Shown: positions 44,363-55,902 of the stretch, piece after piece
Layout of the letters: every line of letters starts with the position of its first letter
Numbering within the stretch: position 1 is the first letter of the stretch
Source of the DNA: Juglans regia
Lineage: Eukaryota; Streptophyta; Magnoliopsida; Fagales; Juglandaceae
Direction of reading: 5' to 3'
NCBI RefSeq assembly: GCF_001411555.2
Contig: NC_049916.1
Coordinates: 10,567,945-10,631,944, forward strand
DNA length: 64,000 bases
Notes under the pieces: generated by a model
Told to the model about the DNA's origin: nothing
The model's input: the letters and a program-made list of their open reading frames with translations, nothing else
Databases searched by the model: none
Program-made: the position numbers and the translations under genes

Positions 44363-45018
44363 TTACGGGCTAGAACATGAGCCACATTGTTTAAGTTCCT
44401 TAGTACATACATAATAGAACTGTGAGGCACTTTCCCTAGAATAATTAATGTCCCTAATCAGTGACCTTGCAGAGGACCAATTCTCTTGGGGAATTTTGAC
44501 AACATTGACCACCACTTGAGCATCCCCTTCGAAAAACACTTTAGTCAGCCCCATTTTAATACACAGCGGAGCAACCTTAAGTAGAGCAAGTGATTCACCA
44601 AGTTGAGGGTCAAGGAAAAGGTCACGGACATATCTAAGAGAAGCAACCACTTTGCCTTCACAGTTCTTGGTCACAACCCCAATTCCAACCTAACAATTGA
44701 CCTTGTCAATGACAGCATCCCAATTGACCTTAAAATATCCCTGAGGAGAGCTATCCACTGCTGGACTGAGGTGTTGTCCTCCCTTGGTAGAGTCCTTGCA
44801 TCCTGATTAGCAGCTTGGAATTCAGAAAGAAGAAGGATGCCTTGAGATATCAAGGTTCCTAGAGAGAAGAACACTTTTTCAAAAATAAAACCATTCTTTC
44901 TTTCCCAAAGATGGTGAGCTGTCACAACAAAGAATTCAAGGTCCTTCCATTGCAAAGATGAGAACATATACATGAGGAGGTCCAGGAAGGAGAGTACCTC
45001 AGCAGGACTTTTTTGCAA
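44363..45018 (-). pseudogene. LINE RNase H domain, frameshifted
   Basis: 45018-44671 covers the spacer with HHLWERKNGFIFEKV. After a frame change near 44690 (VNWDAVID in the joined reading area), 44674-44363 carries the RNase H: KCEG-type strand, LGESLALLKVAPLCIKMGLT (E position), FFEGDAQVVVNVV (D position) and RDINYSRESAS. It ends about 100 bp before the poly(A) end. Confidence 0.75.
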
Positions 45019-45045
45019 CTTTATGGAACACTAGCCCCACACATC

Positions 45046-46104
45046 CTAGGCTGCCATGCAATTCCATGGAGTATGAGCAGCTGATTCAGGTTCTCCAAAG
45101 CAGATGGGACAGTTGGGAGACTCTACTACTCTCCTCTTGAATAAGTTCAAATTGGTAGGGAGGGCCTCGTGGCTAACTCTCCATAGGAAAATCTTGACTG
45201 CATTGGGGACCTTTAGTTTCCATAACTTGGACCAAAGGTCTGCAAGAGAGGAAATGCTCAAGGATTGGCCCTTTATGCTCTCCATGAGGTCCACTTGCAG
45301 GTGATAGGCACTCTTTACAGTGAATTTACCATCATAAGTACACCTCCATGTAAGCTTGTCTGAGTTATTGATTAGACTAAGGGGCATTTTGCTGATCATC
45401 TCATATTCAAAATCAGTGAAGAGCTCTTTTAATAAGGCATGATTCCATTACTTAGAATCGACATCTATAAGATCCTTAACCAAAGCCTCCTCATCTAGTA
45501 GACTTACAGGAGATTGAATACTGAATGAAAATGCCTTTGGTATCCATCTATGCTTCCAAATCTTGATTGACTCCCCATTACCTATTTTCCAGATCAGACC
45601 CTCACTCAAAAGCTGCTTAGCTGCCAAGAAACTTTTCCAGAGGAAAGAGCCATTGTATCCAACTTTTGCCTTTAAGAATTCAGACTGAGGGAAATATTTA
45701 GCCTTCAAAACTCTTACTGCTAGGGAATGGGGATTCTGAAGTAGTCTCCAACCTTGTTTGGCCAGTAGTGCCAAGTTAAATTTTTCTAGGTCCCAGAAGC
45801 CATATCCCCCAACATCCTTGGCTTCTCCTAGCTGCTACCACCTGAGCCAGTGAATTGTGGATCTGTCATCTTTAAGGCCCCACCAAAAATTTTGCATGAC
45901 TTTGGTAATTTCTTTAAGCAAAGATTTTGGGACTTTGAATAGGCCCATGTTGTAGGTGGGGATAGTTTGGATTACTGACTTTAGGAGTATCTCTTTTCCT
46001 GCCTTAGACAAGAACTTTAGCTTCCAATTGCTCACCTTTCTTCTAATCTTGTCAAGGATAGAGTTGAAAACCTTGGCCTTGTGTCTGCCCACATATGATG
46101 GCAA
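45046..46104 (-). pseudogene. LINE connection region and zf-RVT
   Basis: 46104-45835 gives VSNWKLKFLSKAGKEILLKS and MQNFWWGLKDD; 45774-45448 gives MALLAKQGWRLLQNPHSLAV and KIGNGESIKIWKHRWIP; 45399-45046 gives LTWRCTYDGKFTVKSAYHL, WKLKVPNAVKIFLWR and the zinc-binding CPICFGEPESAAHTPWNC. It is close to the LINE at 19090-22524 in this region, so both belong to one clade. Stops separate the three frames. Confidence 0.85.
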
Positions 46105-46299
46105 GCCCTAATAGGTCTCATAAGGATTAAAGGCCCTCACTCCAGTGGTAGCCAAGAGAATTTCTTTGACTTCTGGTATGGTGCTGCTGCTAAAGAAGAT
46201 GGAGGTTTTCTCTCTATTTAACCCCTAACCAAAGGCTTGCTCGTAGGTTTCAAGAAGCTTGTGAAGCCTGCTCCATTCCAATGAGTTAGCTTTGCAGAA

Positions 46300-47700
46300 A
46301 AGGAGGCTGTCATCTGCAAAAAATAAGTGGTTAATACTCTAAGTGAGCCTCGAGCCATTGGAATGCCTGAAATGTAACCAAGAGATTCAGCATGATTGAG
46401 AATTGAGTTGAGAGCTTCTGCACATAGAAGGAAAAGATAGGGGGAGAGGGGATCCCCTTGTCTAATTCCTCTAGAGGGTTGGAACTTCGGTTGTGGGACA
46501 GCATAACTAACTGAGGAAATGCACTACCTGATCAGAGCAACCCATCTACTATTAAACCCCTTTTGCTGCATGATAGCTTCCAAGAAATCCCAGTCAACTT
46601 GATCATATGCCTTGCTCATGTCCAATTTAAGAGCCATATAGCCATCCTTCCTCCTATGCATTCTAGTCCTCATGGTATGTAAAGCCTCATAAGCCACAAT
46701 GACATTATCCGAGATGAGTCTATCAGGGATGAAGGCACTTTGAGTTGGGGAAATGATCATAGGTAGGATCCTTTTTAGCCTATTTGCTAGAACTTTTGCA
46801 ATGACCTTATAAGACACATTGCATAGGCCAATGGGACGGAAATCAGTGACAAGTTTGAGATTCTATTTTTTAGGGATGAGGGTAATATAAGTTTCATTCA
46901 ACACTTCAAGTCCTGACCTGGAAGACAAAATATCCTTCGCTGCATTCACAAGATCATTTCCAACAGTGTCCCAATGGTCTTGATAAAAGATAGTTGGGGA
47001 ATCCATCAGGCCCTGGGGAGTTGAGAGGATTCATTTCAAAAACTGCCACTTTGATCTCTTTAGTTGTGAATTCAGAGAGCAACTGGTCATTCCTCTTAGC
47101 AGTAACAACTTTCCTCATGTGAACTAGGTTGCCTCTAGTCCTTTGAGGTTGGGATGTGGTAAAAAGGCCCATGCAAAACACCTGAAACAAATCACTAACT
47201 TCCTTAGGCTTTGAAGCAAGAACTCCTTCCTTATTAGAGATGCTTAGAATAGAGTTGGACTTCTTCCTTTGGTTTGCACAGGAGTGGTAGAATTTAGTAT
47301 TCCTGTCACCATCTTTTAACCACCTTTGCTTTGCCCTTTGATGCCATTTGAGGTCCTCATCTTCAAGAATATCATTCACTTCAGTCTACAATACTTTAAT
47401 TTCCTCTGAAAGGTCCCCTTGGTTCAGGTCTTGCAGCTCTTTTATCTTCTCTCTATTCTTAGCAATGACCTTTCTAGAGTCCCAAAGAAGAGTCTTGCTC
47501 CATTTTATCAAGTGTTGCTGGCACCTACCCAATCCCTTCTTAATGAAAGCAGTTCTGCTAGGGAGAGAAGGAGTACCAAGCCGTGCGTGTCTAATGATCC
47601 CAGAGCATTCTTCCTTCCTAGACCAAGAGGCCTTATACCTGAAGGTTCTTTTTTTGTGCCTGATAAGGTTGAGAGGGTTGGTATAGTATGTAAGCAAGGG
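46300..47700 (-). pseudogene. LINE reverse transcriptase, broken
   Basis: 47697-46954 carries the pre-domain with KQRWLKDGDRNTKFYHSCAN and FTTKEIKVAVFEMNPLNSPG. 46817-46524 carries VIAKVLANRLKRILPMIISP, ISDNVIVAYEALHTMRTR and LDMSKAYDQVDWDFLE (catalytic block A). The [18 protein letters not shown] block (about 46430-46480) and FADDSLLF (about 46290-46320) are readable in other frames. A stretch between GPDGFP and the NVSYKV segment is partly degraded. Catalytic residues survive but frames do not connect. Confidence 0.85.
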
Positions 47701-47789
47701 TTTGTTTTTAGAGCACTGATCTGGGAGAATAAAGACCTTAGTATGAGCATGAAGAGAACTCCAAGCTCAATTGCCAACCACTCTATCTA

Positions 47790-47982
47790 ACCTTTCTTTA
47801 GTGAATGCAATGTTTTCTCTACCATTACACCAAGTAAACTTAGAGCCCTCGTAGCCCAAATCACTCAATCCACAGTCCTCTAGAGTTTCCTTGAAATGTT
47901 CCATTTGTCTTTCACCAATTGGTGAAGCTCATGAACTGTACAAGGGTTCCCAAGCCCTGGCAATTCCAACATAGGATATTCA
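47790..47982 (-). pseudogene. LINE endonuclease start with large internal deletion
   Basis: The frame begins MNILCWNCQGLGNP and TVHELHQLVKDK, the usual start of plant LINE ORF2 (exonuclease-endonuclease-phosphatase fold). It then jumps directly to a late segment (LEDCGLSDLGYEGSKFTWCN and GRENIAFTKERLDRVVGN). Roughly 150-200 residues between them, with the main catalytic motifs, are missing. Confidence 0.8.
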
Positions 47983-49475
47983 TTAATTTTGGCAGGGCTG
48001 CACAACAGCCTCTACCAACCCTTTCTTACTATTCTTCCCAACTATTTTTTGTTGTTTAGATTTCAAAAATTGTCCCAGGTGATCCTTTATGTCACAAATA
48101 GCTATTTTCCTAGCACATTTTAAAGGGGACTTAGCATTCACCTGCTCCTTCAAGACCTTGGCTCTTCTCTTCCATGTGGACATGGTCTTGGTGCAGCCTC
48201 TTGGTTTGGAAGTCTTAGGAAATGAATACATGGTAGTGCACCCCAAGGAGTCCTCTTGTGTGACCTTCACCTTGCCTGCTGATTTGTTGGCCTCAAAAGT
48301 CTTTTTTACCCTTCCCATATTTATGGAATGGGAGCATCCCTCCTTTTCCCTCGAGGCTGTAAAGGTGATAGCATTCCCTGTAGAGGAAAGGCCCTGATGT
48401 GTCAGGTTAACTTGCATGCTTTCTGACATAGCCTCCTCATGTTCTATAAGAGGGTCTATTAGCTTGGTATGATCCAAAGGGCCAGGGGTTTGCCTGCCTT
48501 CATTCATGTCTATACCAGCTGCTGGTTCCTTTCCTTTTTTGGAAGTGTTCTCCTGGTATACCCTAGTAGCATCCATCTTCCCTCCCCTAGTGTTTGGAGT
48601 TGGACCAGTCCCTTCCATGGCATGTTTGAATGAGGTGGTTTTGGATGGGGGGTTTACCCTCAACCATGGGCCATACTGCTCTTGCAAGCCATCCCCCATC
48701 CCCCATGCACCTATGATCTCCCCTCTTTTGTCACCTCTGGTTCAGATGATGGATAAGACCACACTAGAAGTAAAAGTTAGGAAGTCTCTCATACTTGAGA
48801 GGAATCCATAGCCTTTTCTCCCCCATCATTAGAAACCTCCCTCAAGCCAATGGTTTGGACAGCTCTATCATAATTTTCACTCGTAGGAACTTGCCTCAGC
48901 CTGCAACACTCCCTTTTGTATCAACCAACAAGACCTTTCCTATCGTAGCTCCAAGTTGTTCCCCCACCTTCTTGGTCATGCCTACAAAAGGAATGTCATG
49001 AAACTGTATCCAAAAAGGTTCAGTAGAGAACTCGATGTCTCTAGGAGGTATCAAGCCATCACACTCTTGGAGGCAGATTAAGAACTTATCAAAAGACCAA
49101 GATCTGCCCTGTAATGCAGAGTCCTTGTCTCCTTGTCTTCCTTCGACTTAAACGCAACCAAAGCCTGTTCCACCCAATCTCTCTGAGCAGGATATGTCCC
49201 TTTGCATGCCACAGTTTTAGCGTAGTGGCACGAAAAGCTCCTTTGTTAATCTCTCTATTTGAAACCACCAGAGCCACTATACATCTCTTGACTCTCTCAG
49301 AAGATAGGAACATGTCTTCCTCAGCTACAAACACTTCTTGCCTTTCCTCCTCAGTGAGTGTTAGGCATTCACACAATTTGGAAATCTCTTCATCCCTACT
49401 CCTTCCCTCTACAGACATGGTGTCCGAGAGACTAAGCTCTAAGTTCCCTAAGGAATTAGAGAGAAAAAACCTCAC
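47983..49475 (-). pseudogene. LINE ORF1 (DUF4283 domain and basic C-terminus)
   Basis: 49475-49089 encodes the DUF4283 RNA-binding-like domain: LTLTEEERQEVFV, RCIVALVVSNREINKGAFRA and LWHAKGHILLREIGWNRLWL. The frame then breaks. A degenerate zinc knuckle lies near 48.75-48.81 kb (PLKYERLPNFYF, stop, CGLIHH), with the first Cys lost. 48699-47983 is a long open, lysine-rich tail starting EQYGPWLRVNPP, the sequence that usually follows the knuckle. In a working LINE this protein coats the RNA; here it is broken. Confidence 0.8.
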
Positions 49476-49534
49476 CCTCTAAAGGATAAGACCCCTTAAA
49501 GCGCTACTTGGATCACTCGAGAGGATGATTCCTT

Positions 49535-50190
49535 GTCATGCCTATATATGTACATGTATTAACTGAGAGGACAATTCCTCATCGTGTTTGAGGATGCACA
49601 TAACTGTAAGAGTGAGGATGATTCCTCGCCACACATATATGTATTTGTCCAGTATTTTCATGAAAAGTGTTCATAGCATCTTCAATCGCATTATCTCATT
49701 AGTAGTCTTATCATAGCTGCCTAATCTACCTATGGTTTCGTTCTTGAGGCCTTAGATTTTGATGCAGGATCAAACCCTGGCATAACGTCTGAGGAAGAGG
49801 AGTCAGTCCCCTCGAGTCCTGAGTATTGAGACTAATACTTGCGTTAGTGCCAGTACTTGTTGTAGCTACCTTGTGCCTTTTGTTAGGATATATAGTATTA
49901 AGTCTAGTGACTACTTGTAATTAGTCTGTCACCTTATGACGACTAACCTTATATAATTTTGGATGATGCAATATTTGAGATATAATGAAGGGTGATAAGC
50001 CCCTTTTTGTCATGAAGTTTAGTACTCTGGCACTTAACAGTTAAAGATGTTACCACAACGCATTATGATCTCCGTTGTGATGTCATAGACAAATGCCTTA
50101 CAGATGTACATTCCTCTGGAAAACTACACACCTATTTCATTTCCCTCTTGGGTGTTAATTGTTGGCTAGCATCATTAGCACCACGGATCC
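49535..50190 (+). mobile_element. LTR-like DNA, right part
   Basis: It continues the GAGGACAATTCCTCATCGTG-type motifs from before the LINE. At 49755-49829 a short frame starts DFDAGSNPG and ends EEEESVPSSPEY, after a splice-acceptor-like CCTTAG. The same AGATTTTGATGCAG string occurs in the gypsy D LTR at 57788. The right end of the LTR is uncertain, perhaps near 50090. Confidence 0.45.
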
Positions 50191-50230
50191 TCGCCTAGAC
50201 ATTAATGAGGAACTGGGCGCCACAGGGAAT

Positions 50231-50860
50231 AACTATTGATCGCAAAGATCTCTAACCCTAACACACGAAGGTTAATAGTGTATAACAGAGAAGGGATGAA
50301 CAAAATCCCCCAACTTATCTTAATGAGTGGAAATGAATGAATAACTAGTCCTTGACCATATGAGGTTAAGGATGGTACCATGGGGTTGGGACGGATGACA
50401 ACATCAGAATGCATCACTGGCGATGCAGGGATGACCCATTCTTGAGGTTTCGATTCTTAAGCCGGTCGCTTTGGGAAGAACTATTGATTGCAAAGATCTC
50501 CAACCCTAACACACAATGGTTATTAGTGTGTAATAGAGAAGGGATGAACAAAATCCCCCAAACTTATCTTAATGATTGGAAATGAATGAATTGCTCGTTT
50601 GTGGCCATATGAGGTTAAGGATGGTACCATGATGTTAGTATAGATAACAATGTCGGAATGCATCACTGGTGGTGTACCTAGTAATGACTCATTCTTGAGG
50701 TTTTGATTATTAAATTGATCGCTTCAGGAAGAACTATTGATAGCAAATAACACGAGAGTTAACAATATGGAAGAAAGAAGGGATGAACAAAATCCCCCAG
50801 CTTATCTTAATGATTGGAAATGGTTGAATTGCTAGTCCCCAAAAAAAAAAAAAAGAAAAA
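50231..50860. repeat. Tandem repeat of about 250 bp, 2.5 copies
   Basis: AACTATTGAT starts at 50231, 50479 and 50732, giving units of 248 and 253 bp and a third partial copy. Shared blocks include GGGATGAACAAAATCCCCCA and GAGGTTAAGGATGGTACCAT. The third, partial copy is colinear with the duplicated segment at 4260. The units differ at many positions, so the duplication is not recent. Confidence 0.85.
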
Positions 50861-52860
50861 TAACCAAGATAAAAGCTAGGAGCTATTATGTGATTTTGCC
50901 AAGCTGAGCCTCTATTATTAGGGGTGGGCAAAACCCTCTCCTACATTTTGTTAACATAGTAATATATAGACTTGTTAATCCAAATGCGAATTCGGATACT
51001 TGACTATACCTGTATCCACTTTCGAGTTTGCATATACACTCCGGGTACCAAGTAGTTTAGTTTTAGGCTTAGGTGGATACTCGGTCTTACCCAATCACCG
51101 AGTTTAGTTACGACAGGCTATTTTATGGTTTTTTGGGGTTAAATTTGATGTTTTTGCCTAGAAGTATGAGTTTCTATAATAGAAGACGAATGGAATTGTC
51201 GAGCTCAGTTTGTATATACTTCTTCCCACGAGAGTAAATTGGTTATTGGTTATTTAAATTAAGAGGATTTCAGAAATTTCTTTAGCATTGCTACTGGAAA
51301 GTACATCCTCGTTCGAACATGGACTTGCAATGTACGCTTGTTGGTGCTATTCTTCCTTGAGTTCTTCTGTTTCCTGGCTTTGTTCTCTCTGAAAAAGGTA
51401 TACGGAGGGTTCTAGATTTTGACGTCTCTCTCGGTTGCTCAACAATGTAAAGTGTCTAGGTGATCCTGGCCTTTGTTTAAGTAAGCATGTAAGTCTGAAC
51501 AGGAAATATATAAAGCTCAGCCTAGCTGAAGTATTTGCCTCATAATAATAATAATAATAATAAAAACCTAGATCCGGGCCCACTTGATCTTGTTCGGCAA
51601 ATTAACTAATTGGTCTATTTTTCTATCACATTACAATGATTGAAGAATATGAAAATAGTGTAAATAGTTTTTCCTGCTTAATGATACTACGAGGAAATTT
51701 ATTTTTTACTTTTAAAATCCAAAATGATGTCGTTTCATGCATAAAGTAAATTTCCTTTTAAAATAAAAACTGGGTTGCGGTTATCAGGTTTTAAAATCTG
51801 ATACCCGCATTCCTTACCCATACCCGCCCCCTGGTATGGGCGGGTAGGGAATCTGGTCATCAGTCTGGACAAAATCCGAGGAGATGACTGTCTGTGAACC
51901 AGGTTATCCAGGCTCTAGACCGAACCGAGAAAAAACCCAGCCTAGATGAAGTGTCACAACAACAAAAACATATCATTCCTAACCTGAATAGAAGTCCAAT
52001 GCCAAGACCATGTGGATGCAAGCTTAAACATAGTATTTTCTCTTTCCAAGTTACGGAAGAAATGGAGAACAGCGGCCAAATATACATCACAAATATCATT
52101 GTGATAAATTTTATTCCATATGTTGACAAAGGGTTGCAAACTAAAAAAGCAGCAGCAAAAAATGAGTCTCATACTTGTTTCCGAACAACCAGTTTCAGTT
52201 AACTTCAAATCAATACCGGTGAAAAAGATTGGAGCATCCATGTCTGAACAGTTTCAAAGCTCCTGCATGAAATTAGCAGTGTTATGCAGGAAAAAAGAAT
52301 GTGGTAAACCCCTAGAAGAAGGGGAAAAAGCAAACCAAAACAGTAGACAGCCAGAAGAATGGTTAACAGTATTTAGGTGCAAGGAAATGAATTAGTCAAG
52401 AAACAGCTTCACCGTTTTCCTTTTACTTTGCTCTATGCCGAGACAATTAGAAAAATGGGAACGTAAAAAGATGGGTTCGATAGAGTGAGGGAGAAGTCTC
52501 TTCTTCGCGCATTCAAAAAAGTTAATAATTAAAACAATCATTGTTAATGTAATAGCATCGAGCTAGGAAAATTAAATTTTGGAGTACACAAAAAATGGTA
52601 GTATGCCTCCACGTGCATTTTTTTTTGGGGGTAGTTTTTAGGCAAGATAATATTACCAATAAAACCAAAAAATACACCCGAAGGAGATTTGGGCTCCAAT
52701 GAACACTCCGAACATAAATTATATGTTGAAAAGAAAAACAGTATATGGCATAGATGAAATGTAAAATCTGAGTAAAATTAGATTCTGACTGACAAATGTC
52801 TAATTAGTAGCCTAACAGAACATATCAAACACAGAGAAAAGCATTGTGTCTAATTGTCAC
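50760..52860. repeat. Anonymous duplicated segment, copy 2 (left and middle part)
   Basis: It matches 4260-5290 in order and orientation, except for about 1 kb of extra DNA at about 50950-51950. The match runs to GCATTGTGT at 52840-52848 and resumes at about 55405. The minus-strand frame 51954-52241 parallels 4471-4659 of copy 1 (both contain LAAVLHFF). No domain is recognised. Confidence 0.7.
50950..51950. other. Extra DNA inside duplicated segment copy 2, unclassified
   Basis: Absent from copy 1. It contains AGGGGTGGGCAAAACCC just before its start, GATACCCGCATTCC and ACCCATACCCGCCCC near its right side (51800-51830), and an (ATA)n run at 51543-51563. These resemble hAT MITE ends, but no matching target duplication was found. 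Confidence 0.4.
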
Positions 52861-55400
52861 CCCCAAGCATTGGATTCAAAGTTTGACCTTCAACTATAAC
52901 CCATGGTCAGATTTGTCGTATTTGATTAAATTTCTATGATTTGATTTTTATATATTGCTATTGCTTGATTTTATAGATATTTGGGTTTTTTATTATGCAT
53001 AATATTGAATGTGTTGGGTTAGTTAGCTTGCTGTCCAGCCCACTGGACAGCTTGTGCCACCAGCTTGGTGCCCAGTTAATTGTGAATACTTGACACATAT
53101 TTATGGAATTTCCCCAGCTCAAAATGTCAAATTTTGTACATATTTACAGGGCTGCTAACAGCCCTAAACTCTCAGACTTTTCTTACATAAATAAGGAAGG
53201 TATTATGTGATTTATTGCTAGAAATAGAACCTGGGGAGTTTCCAAATCTGTTGGGCAAGGATTTCGAATTTCCTAAAAGCATTAGGCAAGATTATTTTCT
53301 TATTAGCATAGGAATAAATTAGAGAAGAGGCTACCAAGCTTTTAGGACTAACTAGGAAGGAAGTTGGCTCTTGAAAGCTATCCAGCCAGCAATTAAAAGC
53401 TCCAGCAATCAATCCCCACCCATTATAGCAAGTATAGGAGATCTTTCCTTATTCAACTCACATGGAAATTTCTAGAACTGAGGGATCGGCAGCCACATTA
53501 GAAACCCAATGTTACTCGATCAAAATTCGTAACAAGGGAAAGCCAAGATCATACCAATATCCCCTATGCCCATACCTCAACCCTTAGGTCTAGAAACCCT
53601 AAATCATTTTCTACCTAAGCAAAACCCTAACCCTAGCAGCCTCCTAAGCCTATTAGCAAACAAGAGGCAGCCCCATGCACACACTTGTGCTGCCCCTCTT
53701 CCTTAGAGTAAACTCTAGACACTCCACTATGTTTCACATCATCAAAGTGTTAAAAGGATTCTCAAGGCTGCTAGCGCCATTGCATCGCCACTCTCTACCA
53801 CCCTAAGCTGCTAGAATCAGGAATATGCAATTAAGCCTATCAAATAGGCACGATGATAGCAATTTCAAGTGAGTAAGAATCTCATTAGGTAATTCGAATC
53901 CTAAGCTCTCTCTCATAGTATATTGCCTATCCACAGCCCAATTTCTCAAGTTCTCTACACCAAAACACTTGGAGAGAATCTTCTAAACTCTGCTGCAATA
54001 TAGGTAAGGACTCCTCTTCCATACATCAAAACTTCCATGTCCTAAGCATTAGAAATTTCCCTATGTTATATTATGGAAGTTTGGACTTAGAACTCACACC
54101 TTAGTGGCATTGCAGGGACATAGCCACTAATGCGGCAGCCAAGTGTTTCCTCCAACTCCATGTCGGGTTGGAAAGGTGTGAAACCACCCAACTTCTAGAA
54201 GCACTAAACCTAGACGGCACCTAGAACCCTACCCCTACCCTAGTATTGCATGTAGAAGGGGCTTATAAGCATGCATAACGAATTCCTATACATGCAATGT
54301 GACACCATGGGCAGGACACAAACAAAACACATGCTGTCAGGAGCCTTACAGCATCACAGCAACATCACACAGCTAGTAAAGTCATGGATTTTCATGTTCC
54401 ACTTGTCTAGAGATTAAGGGGATACACTTAGCACATGCATACACCCTCTCACAGCAGTGAAGTGTTTTTAGGTATGTGTTGTAGCGCATAAATCAGACTT
54501 TTTAAAAAGGTAGAAATTTTAGCATATAGAGCATAAGCATGAACAAGCATTCATCAAGCCATGATTCCTTGCATATCTGACAAATTGCATTTAATTTTTA
54601 GTCACTGTTATATGATGCACAGCATGAAGAGACCAGAGAAGGGAATTTTTTAAAAACCATATGGCATAGGGCTGCACACAAACCGGCCGGACCGACTGCC
54701 GCCGACTCAAACCGACCACCGGATTCAGGAACCGGCCGAAACCGGCAGAGAACCGGTCGGCCGGTTCGGTCTACGGTTCAATCCCAATCTAAACCGACGA
54801 ACCGGCCGACGTCTTATATATATTTTTTAAAAATATATTTCTTATATAAAACGACGCTGTTTCACTTAAATAAGTGAAACGGCGTCGATTTTCCCTTGAA
54901 ACTTAAAAAAAAAAACATATGGAATGGCGCCGTTTGGCTTAAAAGCACAACGGCGTCGTTTCAAAATAGATTTAAGGAATGATTGGCCCCTCTTCTTCTT
55001 CTTCCCCGCGTCTTCTTCCTTCCTCCATTTCACCTGCAACTCTTCTACTCTCTCATGGTAAACGGCGGCACATCCCTCCTCTGTCACAGAGACGCCGACG
55101 GCAGACCGAGGAACCGAACCACACCGCGCCGAGACCGATAATATCAGTTTTCTCTCCCAATCGATCGGTTTCGGCCGGCTTTTTCATCTCATGGCAGACA
55201 TCGGTTCGGCGTTGGTTTGGCGCCGAAACCATGCCGAACCCATCGGTTTTCAGCCCTAATATGGCATACCAAAATATGGCATGCATGATTTTTTAAAGTT
55301 TGTCAAAATCTCTCTAAAGCTTTAAAAAAGGGGTTGCTGAACAAACCCCAATGACTCTAGAAGCCACATTCGAGCATGTTAGCATCTGGTTTCATCTATT
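52849..55400. other. Insertion in copy 2, probably LTR-derived, with nested hAT MITE
   Basis: The match to copy 1 stops at 52848 and the next matching block is at 55405. The insert begins near TGTCACCCCCAAGCATTGG, which resembles an LTR start. The sequence to 54650 is non-coding, with TATTGCATGTAGAAGG and CATGCATAC-type elements. I found no clear right terminus or target duplication. A 592-bp hAT MITE lies at 54667-55258. Confidence 0.45.
54667..55258. mobile_element. hAT-type MITE with 8-bp target duplication
   Basis: Termini TAGGGCTG and CAGCCCTA, flanked by ATATGGCA (54659-54666 and 55259-55266). Near both ends is ACCGGCCGxACCG / CGGTTTCGGCCGG-type sequence. The centre has repeats of the word CGGCGTCG next to AAAC or GTTT (54851-54960), forming inverted pairs. 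The frames over it (54866-55296) are not supported as genes. Confidence 0.9.
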
Positions 55401-55505
55401 ATAACAATGGGTTTCAAAAGGTGCCATCTAGAATGGAACTAAACTCATCTTTTAAGGATCCCTAGGATATCCTGTCAAACAACTAGTATCTTGTCTTTTG
55501 CATCC

Positions 55506-55902
55506 TTTTTTTTTTTTTTTTTTTTCCTCGATTGGTAAACAAAATTTCATTGATCATAAGAATAGTCAAGTATACGGAACATATACAAGAGCAACACCTA
55601 AGCGTGCTAGTTTATGATACAAGAAATTCATGAAAAATCATGCAACGAAAAACAATTACAATTAACCAATGGAGTAAATTATTGGAAAAGAAGTTTCTAA
55701 GCTCATCCATTGATTGTTCTTAATCTTCAAAACTTCTTTCATTCCTCTCCATCCAAATGCATCACCATAAACATATTGGAACCATCTTCCATATTGTTGC
55801 AATTTGAGAGTGCCCCGAATGCCTCTCCAAGAAGCTAGGAGGTCATGGCATCTACCAAGCTAATCCTGTCAGAGCAAAGACTTCATTCCACAGAGTCATG
55901 GC
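55506..55902 (-). pseudogene. LINE 3' end fragment, cut by gypsy D
   Basis: A T-run at 55508-55526 is the poly(A) end of a minus-strand LINE. The following 370 bp match the tail after zf-RVT seen at 13976-14230 in style: MTLWNEVFAL at 55902-55870 and the HLDGEE/RNERSF-like segment near 55735. Its upstream part is displaced by the LTR at 55903. The fragment lies directly after a block of duplicated segment copy 2. Confidence 0.65.

Larger units (their letters stand above)
44245..49517 (-). mobile_element. Nearly full-length LINE with 17-bp target duplication
   Basis: CGAGAGGATGATTCCTT occurs at 44228-44244 and 49518-49534, flanking a 5.27-kb minus-strand insertion. A T-rich run at 44245-44264 is the poly(A) end. 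In order it codes for ORF1 with a DUF4283 domain, an AP-endonuclease start, reverse transcriptase, zf-RVT and RNase H. Most of the endonuclease is deleted, so the element is shorter than an intact copy. Frameshifts and stops are scattered through ORF2. Confidence 0.92.

Noticed and set aside
48089..48811. Plus-strand frames of about 100 residues opposite the LINE ORF1
   Set aside because: Reverse-strand shadows of the lysine-rich LINE ORF1 tail.
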